This document shows positions 25,030 to 35,366 of a stretch of DNA of 64,000 nucleotides, in pieces (position 1 is the first letter of the stretch; the number at the start of each line of letters is the position of its first letter). Where the stretch lies: positions 1 through 64,000 of the forward strand of contig NZ_FOBX01000018.1 of NCBI RefSeq assembly GCF_900109945.1, written 5' to 3'. The notes below the pieces were generated by a model, which was not told where the DNA came from, did no database searches, and saw only the letters and a list, made by a program, of their open reading frames with translations. The DNA comes from Bradyrhizobium sp. OK095. GTDB taxonomy: Bacteria; Pseudomonadota; Alphaproteobacteria; Rhizobiales; Xanthobacteraceae. The position numbers were made by a program, and so were the translations under genes.

Positions 25030-26399
25030 GCACGACAGCAATCTTCGGCAGCTATGTGCTGTCACGCAAAGACGGTGCGCAGGATGTGCTGCGCGATCAT
25101 TGGGTTTTGGTCGAAGGCAAGAAGATCGCCGCGATCACGCGCGACAAGCCGCGCGCGGACGAGGTCTACGATCGTCCCGGCCGCTTCGTGCTGCCGGGCC
25201 TGCTCAATTTGCACAATCACTGCTTCTCTGAAGCGGTGGCGCGCAGCCACACCGAGGATGGCAATGGCCGCAAGAACAACCAGAGCATCGTCTATACGGT
25301 GTTGCTGCCGCTGACCAAGCGCGGCGCCGACCTGTTGTCGGCGGAAGAGCGCATGGCGGTGGCGCGGCTGGGCATCCTCCAGCTTCTGAAGGGCGGCGCC
25401 ACCACGGTGATGGAGCCGTTCCGCAATTCCATTCCGGAGATGTTCGACGCGGCGGAAGAGATGGGCATCCGTTTTTACGGAGCGCCCTATCTGTTCTCGA
25501 CGTCCGACGCCAAGGCCGGCGCCGATGGCGTGGTCCGCTACTCCGGCGATGACGGCGCCGCCGACATGGCGACATGGGATGCGCTCTACCAGCGCTGGAA
25601 TAATCGTGGCGACGGCCGCATCAGCCTTGCGATGAGCCCGCACGCCACCGACACCTGCGGTCCCGATCTGCTGAAGGCTTGTGCCACGCGGGCGCGCGAG
25701 CTTGGCGTTCCCATCACGACCCACATGGCGCAGAGCCGCGCCGAGGTCGAAACGATCGGCAGGCGCTATGGCGGCCGCACGCCGGCGCAATATCTGGACT
25801 GGCTCGGCCTGCTCGCGCCCGATCTCATGGCGGCGCACTGCATGTTCAGCAGCGATGACGATCTCAAGCTGATGGCCGCGCGCGGCATGACCGTTCTGAA
25901 TTGCCCGCGCGTGTTCGCGCGTGCCGGCGTCACCGCGGCCTTCAGCCGGTTTGCGGAACACGGCGTGCGCACGGTGGTCGGCACCGACGGCTACAACATG
26001 GATCTGCTTGGCGAGCTCAATGCGGCCTCGCTGATCTCCAAGGTCACCTCGGCGCGCGCCGACGTCGCCAATTCGCCGGAGCTGATCGAGGCGAATACGG
26101 CCGTTGCGGCCGACGTCATCAAGCGGCCGGATCTCGGCCGGATCGAGCCGGGCGCGACTGCCGACCTCACCGTCGTCGATCTCACCCATCCGCATCTTCA
26201 GCCGTTGTTCGACCCGCGCCGCGCGCTGATCGCGCTCGCCAACCGCGCCAATATCGATCAGGTGATGGTCGATGGCCGCATGCTGGTCGATGCCGGCCGC
26301 TATCTGGGCGCCGATGAAACGGCGATCACCGCAGCAGGCACCGCGGCGATCGGCAAGATCTGGGACCTGCCGGAGGCACAGGCTGCGTTCAACGGCTGA
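25026..26399 (+). CDS. Amidohydrolase of the Atz/Trz (SsnA/cytosine-deaminase-like) family
   Basis: 457 residues. Mononuclear metal motifs appear in order: LNLHNHCFSE (HxH), THMAQSRAEVE, LMAAHCMFSSDDD (His) and GTDGYNMDLL (Asp). Members deaminate or dechlorinate triazines and deaminate adenosine-type or guanine-type substrates; a few hydrolyse ring amides. Last gene of the operon. It has no strong resemblance to dihydropyrimidinase, so it is not an obvious hydantoinase. Its 3' end overlaps that of the convergent LysR gene by 11 bp. Confidence 0.85.
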   Translation: MSTTAIFGSYVLSRKDGAQDVLRDHWVLVEGKKIAAITRDKPRADEVYDRPGRFVLPGLLNLHNHCFSEAVARSHTEDGNGRKNNQSIVYTVLLPLTKRGADLLSAEERMAVARLGILQLLKGGATTVMEPFRNSIPEMFDAAEEMGIRFYGAPYLFSTSDAKAGADGVVRYSGDDGAADMATWDALYQRWNNRGDGRISLAMSPHATDTCGPDLLKACATRARELGVPITTHMAQSRAEVETIGRRYGGRTPAQYLDWLGLLAPDLMAAHCMFSSDDDLKLMAARGMTVLNCPRVFARAGVTAAFSRFAEHGVRTVVGTDGYNMDLLGELNAASLISKVTSARADVANSPELIEANTAVAADVIKRPDLGRIEPGATADLTVVDLTHPHLQPLFDPRRALIALANRANIDQVMVDGRMLVDAGRYLGADETAITAAGTAAIGKIWDLPEAQAAFNG

Positions 26400-27306
26400 G
26401 CGTCGCTTCGTCGTCGAATTCGGCGAGCGATTTGCGCACGGCTTCGACCAGATCCAGCGCCACCGGCGAGGCGCTGCGCTGCGCCGGGAGAACGGCCGAG
26501 AATTCGAAGTCGATGCGCGGCAGGAAGCGGCGCACGACGATGCCGCGGGTGGAAAATTCCTGCGCGGTGAAGGGATCGCAGATCGCGACCCCAAGCCCTG
26601 ACGACACCATGCCGCACATGATCTCCGACAGCGCGGTCTCCACCCGCAGCACGCGGCGGACGTCGTGGCGATGGAAGATCTGGTCGACGAGATGCCGGCT
26701 CGCCGATCCCGCCGACAGCGAGATGAAAGTCTCGCCTTCGAAATCATTGGGCTCCAGCACTGCTTTCTCCGCGAGGTGATGACCAGTCGGCAGCACCGCG
26801 ACGCGCGCCAGCGCCGGCAGCCGCAAGCTGGGCAGGCCGGAATGGACGATCGGCACCTCGGCAAAGCCGACATCGCATTGGTTGTTGAGCACCCAGTCGA
26901 CCACGATCGGCGAGATCACGCCGAAGAAAGCGAGGTTGAGGTTGGGCCGCTCTTTCAAGAAGTGTCCAGCGAGCCGCGGCAGATAGCCGTTCGACAGCGC
27001 TGGCAGTGCTGCGATCCGCAGCGAGCCGGTGCGGCGACTGCGGATTTCTTCGGCCGCAGCCGTGATGCGCTCGAGGCCGACGAAGGAGCGCTCGACCTCG
27101 GTATAAAGCGCGGTTGCCGCGGCGGTCGGCACCAAGCCCGTGCCGCGCCGCTCGAACAATTCGGTCTTCAACAACGCCTGGAAGTCTCGCAGCAACCGGC
27201 TGACCGCCGGCTGCGTCACAGCCATCAGCTTGGCCGCTTCGGTGACGCTGCCGGTCAGCATCATCGCCCGGAAGGCTTCCACCTGCCGTGAATTGATCCG
27301 CGCCAT
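26389..27306 (-). CDS. LysR-type transcriptional regulator (module 2)
   Basis: 305 residues. N-terminal winged helix (MARINSRQVEAFRAMMLTGSV; EAAKLMAVTQPAVSRLLRDFQ) and an effector domain resembling the OccR/NocR/DsdC-type regulators. It faces the second transport operon across a 271-bp gap and is the likely regulator of it. OccR and NocR control opine catabolism in Agrobacterium, which would fit the opine-oxidase-like genes, but this resemblance was judged by eye. Confidence 0.9.
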   Translation of the reverse strand: MARINSRQVEAFRAMMLTGSVTEAAKLMAVTQPAVSRLLRDFQALLKTELFERRGTGLVPTAAATALYTEVERSFVGLERITAAAEEIRSRRTGSLRIAALPALSNGYLPRLAGHFLKERPNLNLAFFGVISPIVVDWVLNNQCDVGFAEVPIVHSGLPSLRLPALARVAVLPTGHHLAEKAVLEPNDFEGETFISLSAGSASRHLVDQIFHRHDVRRVLRVETALSEIMCGMVSSGLGVAICDPFTAQEFSTRGIVVRRFLPRIDFEFSAVLPAQRSASPVALDLVEAVRKSLAEFDDEATLSR

Positions 27307-27577
27307 CCAATTTCCTATTCATAACATTTATGCATACAGACGGTGCCATTATTCATTGGACGATGGAAGTATAGGTTGCGATCTTTTTCATCAGAGCTGG
27401 AGACAGCCCGCTTTTTCGGCAGATTGGAGGAGTTCAAACCTCCAAATCGCGCCAAACCCGCCGAACAGGGGCCGGAGCCCTGTCCGGAGAGGATTTGCGC
27501 GGAAGGAAATGCGGCAGGCGCTTCGGCCGGAGATTTGTCGGCACGTCACCTCATTCCGGTATTGGAGATCGGTCCAC
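27307..27577. promoter_or_regulatory. Divergent control region and structured leader of the amine/opine operon
   Basis: A perfect palindrome CATAA-CAT-TTATG (27320-27332) lies 14 bases from the lysR start in AT-rich DNA and is a candidate LysR site. Further on, TTGGAGG (27424-27430) pairs with CCTCCAA (27439-27445), and ACAGGG (27465-27470) pairs with CCCTGT (27478-27483). The second half could therefore be a folded mRNA leader. No riboswitch class is recognised. Confidence 0.42.
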
Positions 27578-28615
27578 ATGAAGACTTTTCGCCTTCTGAC
27601 AGCGGTCAGCATCGCAGCGCTCGTTGCCATCCCGTCGGCCGCCTCGGCCCAGCAAAAGACGCTCTATGTCGCCGGCTATGGCGGCTCGTTCGAGAAGACG
27701 ATCCGCGACGAGGTGATCCCGGCCTTCGAGAAGGAGAACGGCGTCAAGGTCGAGTACGTCGCCGGCAACTCCACCGACACGCTGGCCAAGCTTCAGGCGC
27801 AGAAGGGCAATCAGCAGATCGACGTCGCCATCGTCGACGACGGCCCGATGTATCAGGCGATCCAGCTCGGCTTCTGCGGCAAGCTCGAGGGACTGCCGGC
27901 CGCCGATCTCTACGACACCGCCCGCTTCAAGGACGATCGCGCGGTCGCCATCGGCATCGTCGCTACCGGCCTGATGTACAACACCAAGGTGTTCGCTGAG
28001 AAAGGCTGGGCGCCGCCGACCTCGTGGAACGACCTGAAGGATACGAAATACGCAAAACAGCTCGTGATCCCGCCGATCAACAACACCTATGGGCTCGAAG
28101 CGCTGGTGATGCTGTCGAAGATGAACGGCGGCGGCGAGACCAACGTCGATTCCGGCTTCAAGATCTTCAAGGAGCAGATCAATCCGAACGTGCTCGCCTA
28201 TGAGCCCTCGCCCGGCAAGATGACCGAGCTGTTCCAGTCCGGCCAGGCGGTGATCGCCGTGTGGGGCACCGGCCGCGTGCAGAGCTTTGCCAATACCGGG
28301 TTCCCTGTCGACTTCGTCTATCCGAAGGAAGGCGCGGCGACGCTGCTGACGACCGCTTGTCCGATCGCCAAGGCCAGCGCCTCGCCGCTGGCGTCCAGCT
28401 TCGTCAAGATGCTGCTCGAGCCGAAAATCCAGCTCGTGATGCTGAAGGAATACGGCTACGGCCCGGTGCTGAAATCGCTGGTGGTACCGCCGGAGTTCGG
28501 CAAGATGGCGCCGATCGGCGAGCGCGCGGCAAAGCTCTATAACCCCGACTGGACCGTCATCAACGAGAAGCGCGAGGAGTGGACCAAGCGCTGGAACCGC
28601 GAGGTCGAGCGCTGA
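27578..28615 (+). CDS. Spermidine/putrescine-type ABC transporter, substrate-binding protein
   Basis: 345 residues from ATG 27578 with GGAG about 10 nt upstream. Signal peptide 1-24 (ends SAASAQ), then a PotD/PotF-like family 1 fold starting TLYVAGYGGSFEKT. Homologues of this group bind polyamines, opines or gamma-aminobutyrate. First gene of an eight-gene operon running to 35714. Confidence 0.9.
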   Translation: MKTFRLLTAVSIAALVAIPSAASAQQKTLYVAGYGGSFEKTIRDEVIPAFEKENGVKVEYVAGNSTDTLAKLQAQKGNQQIDVAIVDDGPMYQAIQLGFCGKLEGLPAADLYDTARFKDDRAVAIGIVATGLMYNTKVFAEKGWAPPTSWNDLKDTKYAKQLVIPPINNTYGLEALVMLSKMNGGGETNVDSGFKIFKEQINPNVLAYEPSPGKMTELFQSGQAVIAVWGTGRVQSFANTGFPVDFVYPKEGAATLLTTACPIAKASASPLASSFVKMLLEPKIQLVMLKEYGYGPVLKSLVVPPEFGKMAPIGERAAKLYNPDWTVINEKREEWTKRWNREVER

Positions 28616-28641
28616 TCTGATCGTCGCAGCGGAGACAGCGT

Positions 28642-29678
<1,037 letters not shown>

Positions 29679-29682
<4 letters not shown>

Positions 29683-30554
29683 GCACGGCGGCTGATGAAC
29701 GCAACGCGCGCGCGCCATGGGCGCTGACGGCGCCTGCCTTGATGCTGTTCGTCGGCGTGCTGCTGATTCCGCTGGCGATGACCGTGATGCTGTCGTTCCA
29801 CGATTGGGGACAGTACAAGGGCATCGAGCCGGTCTTCATCCTCAAGAACTGGCACGAGATCGCGACCGATCCCTATTACGCCGAAATGTTCTGGCGGACC
29901 TTTCGCATTGCGATCCTAACCACGCTGCTCACCGCATTGCTCGGCGCGCCCGAGGCCTACATCCTCAATCGCATGAGCGGCCGCTGGAAGAGCATTTTCC
30001 TGCTGGTCATCCTCGGGCCGCTGTTGATCTCCGTGGTCGCGCGTACGCTCGGCTGGGCGTTGCTGTTCGGCGGCAGTAACGGTCTCGTCAACAAGCTCTT
30101 GATGTCGGCCGGTGTGATCCGCTCGCCCATTCCCTTCATGTTTACCGAAACCGGCATGGTCGTCGCGCTCGCGCATGTGATGATGCCGTTCATGGTGCTG
30201 TCGGTGTGGGCGGCGCTGCAGCGGCTCGATCCCCAGATCGAGAATGCCGCGATGTCGCTCGGCGCCGGTCCCATTACCATCATCCGCCGCATCATCATGC
30301 CGCAGATCATGCCGGGCGTGCTGTCGGGCGCAATCATCGTGTTCTCGCTCTCGGCCAGCGCCTTCGCGACGCCGGCGATCATCGGGGGACGCCGGCTCAA
30401 GGTCGCGGCGACGCTGGCCTATGACGAATTCCTCAACACACTGAACTGGCCGTTGGGTGCGGCGGTCGCGACGCTGCTGCTGGTCGCGCTGGTGCTGATC
30501 GTCGTCGGCAGCAACGCGCTGATCGAACGCCGCTATGCGGAGGTGTTCCGATGA
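29679..30554 (+). CDS. ABC transporter permease 1 (PotB-type)
   Basis: 291 residues with six hydrophobic segments and an EAA loop (IENAAMSLGAGPITIIRRIIMPQ) that docks the ATPase. Upstream start and downstream stop both overlap neighbours by 4 bp, so it is tightly coupled. Confidence 0.92.
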
Positions 30555-31357
30555 GACGGAACGGGCCGCTCGCACTGATCTTCCACACCATCTTCGTCAT
30601 CGTGATGGTGGCGCCGATCCTGGTGGTTTGTCTGGTCGCCTTCACGCCCGAAGGGTTTTTGTCGCTGCCGACCAACGGCTTTTCGCTGCGCTGGTTCAGG
30701 GCGATCGCGAACTACCCCGAATTCATCCACGCCTTCTGGGTCAGCTTGGGGCTGGGTGCGCTGTCCTCGTTCGTAGCATTGTTGTTCGCAGTGCCAGCGG
30801 CACTCGCGCTCGCGCGTTATCGCTTCCGCGGCCGTGATGCACTGGCGGCACTGTTTTTGTCGCCGCTGATGATCCCGCATGTCGTGCTCGGCATCGCCTT
30901 CCTGCGCTTCTTCACGTCGGCGGGCCTTGGCGGCAGCTTTGCAGCGTTGATCATCGCGCATGTCATCATCGTGTTTCCGTTCGCGCTGCGGCTGACGCTG
31001 GCGGCTGCGACCGGCATGGATCTTTCGGTCGAGATGGCGGCGGTCTCGCTCGGCGCTGGCGGCTGGACGCTGTTTCGCCGCGTCACGCTGCCGCTGATCA
31101 TGCCCGGCGTTATCAGCGGCTGGGCGCTGGCCTTCATCCAGTCGTTTGATGATCTGACCATGACCGTCTTCCTTGCGGCACCCGGCACCGAGACGCTGCC
31201 GGTGCGCATGTTCCTTTACATCCAGGACAACATCGATCCGCTGGTGACGTCGGTCTCGGCCTGCGTGATCGCTGTTACCATGACCGCCCTCATTCTGCTC
31301 GACCGCTTTTACGGGCTCGACCGTGTGCTCGCCGGCAAGGGCGATACGGGACGATAG
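30551..31357 (+). CDS. ABC transporter permease 2 (PotC-type)
   Basis: 268 residues, six transmembrane segments, EAA loop VEMAAVSLGAGGWTLFRRVTLP. It forms the heterodimeric channel with the preceding permease. The next gene starts 8 bp later with AGGAG in the gap. Confidence 0.92.
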   Translation: MRRNGPLALIFHTIFVIVMVAPILVVCLVAFTPEGFLSLPTNGFSLRWFRAIANYPEFIHAFWVSLGLGALSSFVALLFAVPAALALARYRFRGRDALAALFLSPLMIPHVVLGIAFLRFFTSAGLGGSFAALIIAHVIIVFPFALRLTLAAATGMDLSVEMAAVSLGAGGWTLFRRVTLPLIMPGVISGWALAFIQSFDDLTMTVFLAAPGTETLPVRMFLYIQDNIDPLVTSVSACVIAVTMTALILLDRFYGLDRVLAGKGDTGR

Positions 31358-31365
31358 GAGAATTC

Positions 31366-32502
31366 ATGTCAGGAGAATACGACGTCGCCGTCGTCGGCGG
31401 CGGACTGCTCGGCTCCGCCATTGCCTGGGGCCTCGGCCGGCTCGGCAAGAAGGTGGCCGTGCTCGACGAAGGTGACATTACCAAGCGTGCCTCGCGTGCG
31501 AATTTTGCGCTGGTCTGGGTGCAGAGCAAGGGGTTGGGTATGCCGGCCTACACGGTGTGGACCGTGCAGGCGTCGCATGCGTGGGGCCGGCTCGCTTCGG
31601 AGCTGAAGCAACAGACCGGCCTCGATGTCTCGCTTCAGCAGAACGGCGGCTTTCATCTGACGCTAGGCGACGATGAATTCGGCCAGCGCACCGAGCTCGT
31701 CAAGCGCATGCACAACCAGACCGGTGCTGCCGACTACAAGATGGAGATGCTCTCGGCGTCCGACGTGAAGAAGTCGCTGCCGCTGATCGGCCCGGAGGTC
31801 TCCGGCGGCAGCTATTGTCCGCTCGATGGCCACGTCAATTCGCTGCGCACGTTTCGCGCGTTCCACACCGGCTTCAAGGCGTTCGGCATCGACTATTTTC
31901 CGGAGCAGCCGGTCTCCGCAATCAGCAAGAGCGGCGGCGAATTCCGCCTGACCTCGCCGAAGGGCGAGCTGCGCGCCGCCAAAATCGTGCTTGCCGCCGG
32001 CAATGCCAATCAGACGCTGGCGCCAATGGTCGGCCTCTCAGCGCCGATGGGCCCGACCCGCGGCCAGATCGTGGTGACCGAGCGCACCATGCCGTTCCTG
32101 CCGCATCCGCTGACCACGATCCGCCAGACCGACGAGGGCACGGTGATGATCGGTGACAGCAAGGAAGACGAACTCGACGATCGCACGCTGAAGCATTCGA
32201 TCAGCGCCGTGATGACCGATCGCGCGCAGCGGATGTTTCCGCATCTCGCGCGGCTCAACGTCGTCAGGAGCTGGGCCGGCATCCGTGTCATGCCGCGGGA
32301 CGGCTTTCCGATCTACGACCAGTCGGAGACCCATCCCGGCGCATTCGTCGCTTGCTGCCATTCCGGCGTGACGCTCGCCTCCAACCACGCCTTCGAGATC
32401 GCCCGCATGGTGGCGCAGGGCGCGCTCGAGCCGGAGTTGGTCGGTGCGTTCTCGGCCAGTCGTTTTGGCACCGCCGGTGCTGCGAACACCAGCGGCTACT
32501 AG
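31366..32502 (+). CDS. FAD-dependent oxidoreductase, DAO/DadA family
   Basis: 378 residues. N-terminal Rossmann motif VAVVGGGLLGSAIAWGLGRLG (dinucleotide site) and the D-amino acid oxidase fold, with C-terminal SGVTLASNHAFEIA closing the FAD site. It is related to the beta subunits of opine oxidase, HCN synthase and D-hydroxyproline dehydrogenase. A second relative (34230) is in the same operon, so this may be a separate enzyme acting on the same imported compound or an alternative subunit. Confidence 0.87.
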   Translation: MSGEYDVAVVGGGLLGSAIAWGLGRLGKKVAVLDEGDITKRASRANFALVWVQSKGLGMPAYTVWTVQASHAWGRLASELKQQTGLDVSLQQNGGFHLTLGDDEFGQRTELVKRMHNQTGAADYKMEMLSASDVKKSLPLIGPEVSGGSYCPLDGHVNSLRTFRAFHTGFKAFGIDYFPEQPVSAISKSGGEFRLTSPKGELRAAKIVLAAGNANQTLAPMVGLSAPMGPTRGQIVVTERTMPFLPHPLTTIRQTDEGTVMIGDSKEDELDDRTLKHSISAVMTDRAQRMFPHLARLNVVRSWAGIRVMPRDGFPIYDQSETHPGAFVACCHSGVTLASNHAFEIARMVAQGALEPELVGAFSASRFGTAGAANTSGY

Positions 32503-32521
32503 AGATATTGAAGGAGCCAAA

Positions 32522-32818
32522 ATGTTCAAACGATCCGAACAGGACAAACGGCCGCCAGTGCAAATCTTCGTCGACGGCGTCGCCGTCGCGGCGCGCGAGG
32601 GCGACACCGTCTCCGCCGCGCTGCTGGCATCGAGCTGCGACGCACGCCGTTCGACCGCAGTGAGCGGCGCGCCGCGTCTGCCTTACTGCATGATGGGTGT
32701 GTGCTTCGATTGCCTCGTCACGATCGATGGCGTCGGTAATCGCCAAGGCTGCCTCGTGCCCGTCGCCGAAGGCATGCAGATCGAGATTCAGAAGGGCAAG
32801 CGGGAGATCGGAAAATGA
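32522..32818 (+). CDS. Small [2Fe-2S] subunit of an opine-oxidase/HcnA-like dehydrogenase
   Basis: 98 residues from ATG 32522 with AAGGAG upstream. A ferredoxin cysteine pattern C-x4-C-x2-C-x11-C is seen in PYCMMGVCFDCLVTIDG...GC. HcnA, the gamma subunit of D-hydroxyproline dehydrogenase and related small subunits have the same size and pattern. Overlaps the next gene by 4 bp. Electron-transfer component. Confidence 0.87.
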   Translation: MFKRSEQDKRPPVQIFVDGVAVAAREGDTVSAALLASSCDARRSTAVSGAPRLPYCMMGVCFDCLVTIDGVGNRQGCLVPVAEGMQIEIQKGKREIGK

Positions 32819-34233
32819 CTGTGGCTCCCAAGCGCGAAGATTACGACGTCGTGGTGATCGGCGCCGGGCCCGCGGGCCTTGCCGCCGCCGCGACATCCGC
32901 CGAAGCAGGTCTTTCGACGCTGCTGCTCGACGAGAACATCGGCCCGGGCGGCCAGGTGTTTCGAGCCATCGCGTCCACGCCGGTGACCGAGCGCAATCAG
33001 CTTGGCGAAGACTACTGGGTCGGTGCCGATCTCGTGGAGTCGCTCCGTGCGAGCAATGCAGAGGTCATTCATCGTGCGACCGTCTGGAGCCTCGACCGAA
33101 ACCTCGACATCGCTGTCTCCATCGGCGGCGCGTCCGCCTTCGTCAAGGCGAAGCGGGTGATCCTCGCGACCGGTGCGCTGGAGCGGCCGTTCCCGATTCC
33201 CGGCTGGACTCTGCCGGGCGTGATGACCGCGGGCGCCGCGCAGACGATGCTGAAATCGTCGGCGCTGGTGCCGGATGGCCGCACGGTGATCGCAGGGCAG
33301 GGGCCCCTGCTCTGGCTGCTCGCCGCACAGATTTTGCGCCTCGGCGGCCGTATCGACCGCATCCTCGACACCACCGAGCGCGGCAATTATTTCGCCGCGC
33401 TGCCGCACGCCTTTGCGTTCCTGACCTCGCCCTATTTCGCCAAGGGCCTGTCGATGATGCGTGAGGTGAAGGCGAAGGTGCAGGTCGTCTCCGGCGTCAC
33501 TGAGCTTGCGGCGTCCGGCGACGGCCAGCTTGCGAGCGTGAGCTATGTCGCCGGCGGCAAGCGCGAGACCATTGCTGCCGATCTTTTGCTGTTGCATCAG
33601 GGCGTCGTCCCCAACGTCAATCTGGCGATGTCGGCAGGTGTCGAGCATCGTTGGGACGAGCTGCAATTGTGCTGGTCGCCGGTGCTCGATGCTAGCGGCA
33701 ATTCGTCGGTCACGGGCATCGCGATCGCCGGCGACGGCGCCGGTATCGGCGGTGCCAATGCAGCCGTGGTTCGCGGTCGCATCGCGGCGCGTGCGGCAGT
33801 GGAGGCGCTGGCGCCCCCGGCTGCTGCGAAGCTCAAGCCGATGGCGACGCTCCGCGCCGAGCTTGCCAAGGCCGAGCGCGGCCGCGTCTTCCTCGATACG
33901 CTGTTCCGCCCGGCACCGCAGTTCCGCATTCCCTCGGGCGATACGATTGTTTGCCGTTGCGAAGAGGTGACGGCGAAGGATGTCCTCGATTCCGTCGCGA
34001 TCGGCGCGACCGGCCCCAACCAGCTCAAGGCCTATCGCCGCACCGGCATGGGCCCGTGCCAGGGTCGGCTCTGCGGTCTCACAGTCACCGAGCTGATGGC
34101 TCAGGCGCGCGGCAAGACTCCGCAGGAGATCGGTTATTACCGGCTGCGTGCGCCGGTCAAGCCGATCACGCTGGCCGAGCTCGCCGCTGTTCCGAAGTCC
34201 GAGGCTGATATCAAGGCGGTGGTGCGCGGATGA
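32815..34233 (+). CDS. Alpha subunit of an opine-oxidase/HcnB-like dehydrogenase
   Basis: 472 residues. FAD motif VVVIGAGPAGLAAAATSAEAG near the N-terminus, a second nucleotide-binding region (TVIAGQGPLLWLLAAQIL), and a C-terminal BFD-like [2Fe-2S] domain, CRCEEVTAKDVLDS...MGPCQGRLCG. The pattern is that of OoxA/NoxA, HcnB and the SoxA family. Together with the flanking subunits it forms a soluble or membrane-associated dehydrogenase. Coupled to both neighbours by 4-bp overlaps. Confidence 0.88.
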   Translation: MTVAPKREDYDVVVIGAGPAGLAAAATSAEAGLSTLLLDENIGPGGQVFRAIASTPVTERNQLGEDYWVGADLVESLRASNAEVIHRATVWSLDRNLDIAVSIGGASAFVKAKRVILATGALERPFPIPGWTLPGVMTAGAAQTMLKSSALVPDGRTVIAGQGPLLWLLAAQILRLGGRIDRILDTTERGNYFAALPHAFAFLTSPYFAKGLSMMREVKAKVQVVSGVTELAASGDGQLASVSYVAGGKRETIAADLLLLHQGVVPNVNLAMSAGVEHRWDELQLCWSPVLDASGNSSVTGIAIAGDGAGIGGANAAVVRGRIAARAAVEALAPPAAAKLKPMATLRAELAKAERGRVFLDTLFRPAPQFRIPSGDTIVCRCEEVTAKDVLDSVAIGATGPNQLKAYRRTGMGPCQGRLCGLTVTELMAQARGKTPQEIGYYRLRAPVKPITLAELAAVPKSEADIKAVVRG

Positions 34234-35351
34234 CCCAAAACGTGGATGCGATCGTCGTCGGCGGCGGCATCCACGGATGCTCGACGACGCTGCATCTGTG
34301 CCTTGCCGGCCTGAAGCCGGTGCTGATCGAAAAGGACTATGCCGGCCGCCACGCGTCCGGCGTCAACGCCGGCGGCGTGCGCCAGCTCGCGCGGCACATC
34401 CCTGAAATTCCGCTGTCGATCCGCTCGATGGGGATCTGGGAGAAGATCAAAGACCTCCTCGACGACGATTGCAGCTTTGAGAGTTACGGTCAGGTGCTGG
34501 TCGCCGAGAACGAGGAGGAGCTCGCGGTCTGCCGCGCGCGCGTGGCTGAACTCAACGCACTTGGCTTCACCCATGAAGAGTTGATCGACGGGGCTGAGCT
34601 GCGGCGGCTGGTGCCTGCGGTCGCTGACACTTGCCCCGGCGGTGTCGTCTCGCGCCGCGACGGCGCGGCCAATCCGGCGCAGACGACGACGGCGTTCCGG
34701 CGCAAAGCCCAGCAGCTTGGCGCCACCGTCCGCGAAGGCGTAGCCGCCACCAACATCCGTTACAGCGACGGTCTCTGGTACGTCGATGTCGGCACGGAAA
34801 CCTTTGCCGCGCCGGTGCTGGTGAACGCGGCCGGCGCCTGGGCCGGCAAGATCGCCGCCGCGCTCGGCGAACCCGTCCCGGTCGAGACCGTCGCGCCGAT
34901 GCTGATGATCACCTCGCGCGTGCCGCACTTCATCGACCCGGTCGTGATCCTGCGTGGGCGCAAGCTCTCGTTCAAGCAGTTCTCCAACGGCACCGTGCTG
35001 ATCGGTGGCGGCCATCTGGCAACGCCCTACCAGGACCGCAACGAGACCGTGCTGGACTGGAAGAGCCTCGCCGTCAGCGCCCGCACCGTCTTCGAGCTGT
35101 TCCCGATCATGCGCGACGCGACAATCATGCGCGCCTGGGCTGGCATCGAAGCCAAGATGAAGGACGACATTCCCGTGTTCGGCCCGAGCAGCCGCCACAA
35201 GGGCCTCTATCACCAGTTCGGCTTCTCGCTGCACGGCTTTCAGCTCGGCCCCGGCGCCGGCGCCGTGATGGCGGAGCTGATCGTCAACGGCGGCACCCAG
35301 ACCCGCATCGGCGATCTCGGCATCGACCGCTTCCATCCCACTACGCTCTAG
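34230..35351 (+). CDS. Beta subunit of an opine-oxidase/HcnC-like dehydrogenase
   Basis: 373 residues, DAO fold. FAD motif AIVVGGGIHGCSTTLHLCLAG and C-terminal GFSLHGFQLGPGAGAVMAEL. It probably holds the substrate-oxidising flavin, forming the alpha-beta-gamma enzyme with the two preceding genes. Substrates known for this family are opines, D-hydroxyproline and, for HcnABC, glycine. Import and RidA context favour catabolism of an imino or amino compound. Confidence 0.88.
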   Translation: MTQNVDAIVVGGGIHGCSTTLHLCLAGLKPVLIEKDYAGRHASGVNAGGVRQLARHIPEIPLSIRSMGIWEKIKDLLDDDCSFESYGQVLVAENEEELAVCRARVAELNALGFTHEELIDGAELRRLVPAVADTCPGGVVSRRDGAANPAQTTTAFRRKAQQLGATVREGVAATNIRYSDGLWYVDVGTETFAAPVLVNAAGAWAGKIAAALGEPVPVETVAPMLMITSRVPHFIDPVVILRGRKLSFKQFSNGTVLIGGGHLATPYQDRNETVLDWKSLAVSARTVFELFPIMRDATIMRAWAGIEAKMKDDIPVFGPSSRHKGLYHQFGFSLHGFQLGPGAGAVMAELIVNGGTQTRIGDLGIDRFHPTTL

Positions 35352-35366
35352 CAACAAGAGGACATC

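Noticed and set aside
27440..27490. Possible glycine riboswitch upstream of the amine operon
   Set aside because: GCCGAA and GGAGAGG strings occur, but in the wrong order, and the conserved core and second aptamer are missing.
32522..35351. Naming the three-subunit enzyme hcnABC (cyanide synthase)
   Set aside because: The same subunit pattern occurs in opine oxidases and D-hydroxyproline dehydrogenases, and the import and RidA genes fit catabolism better.
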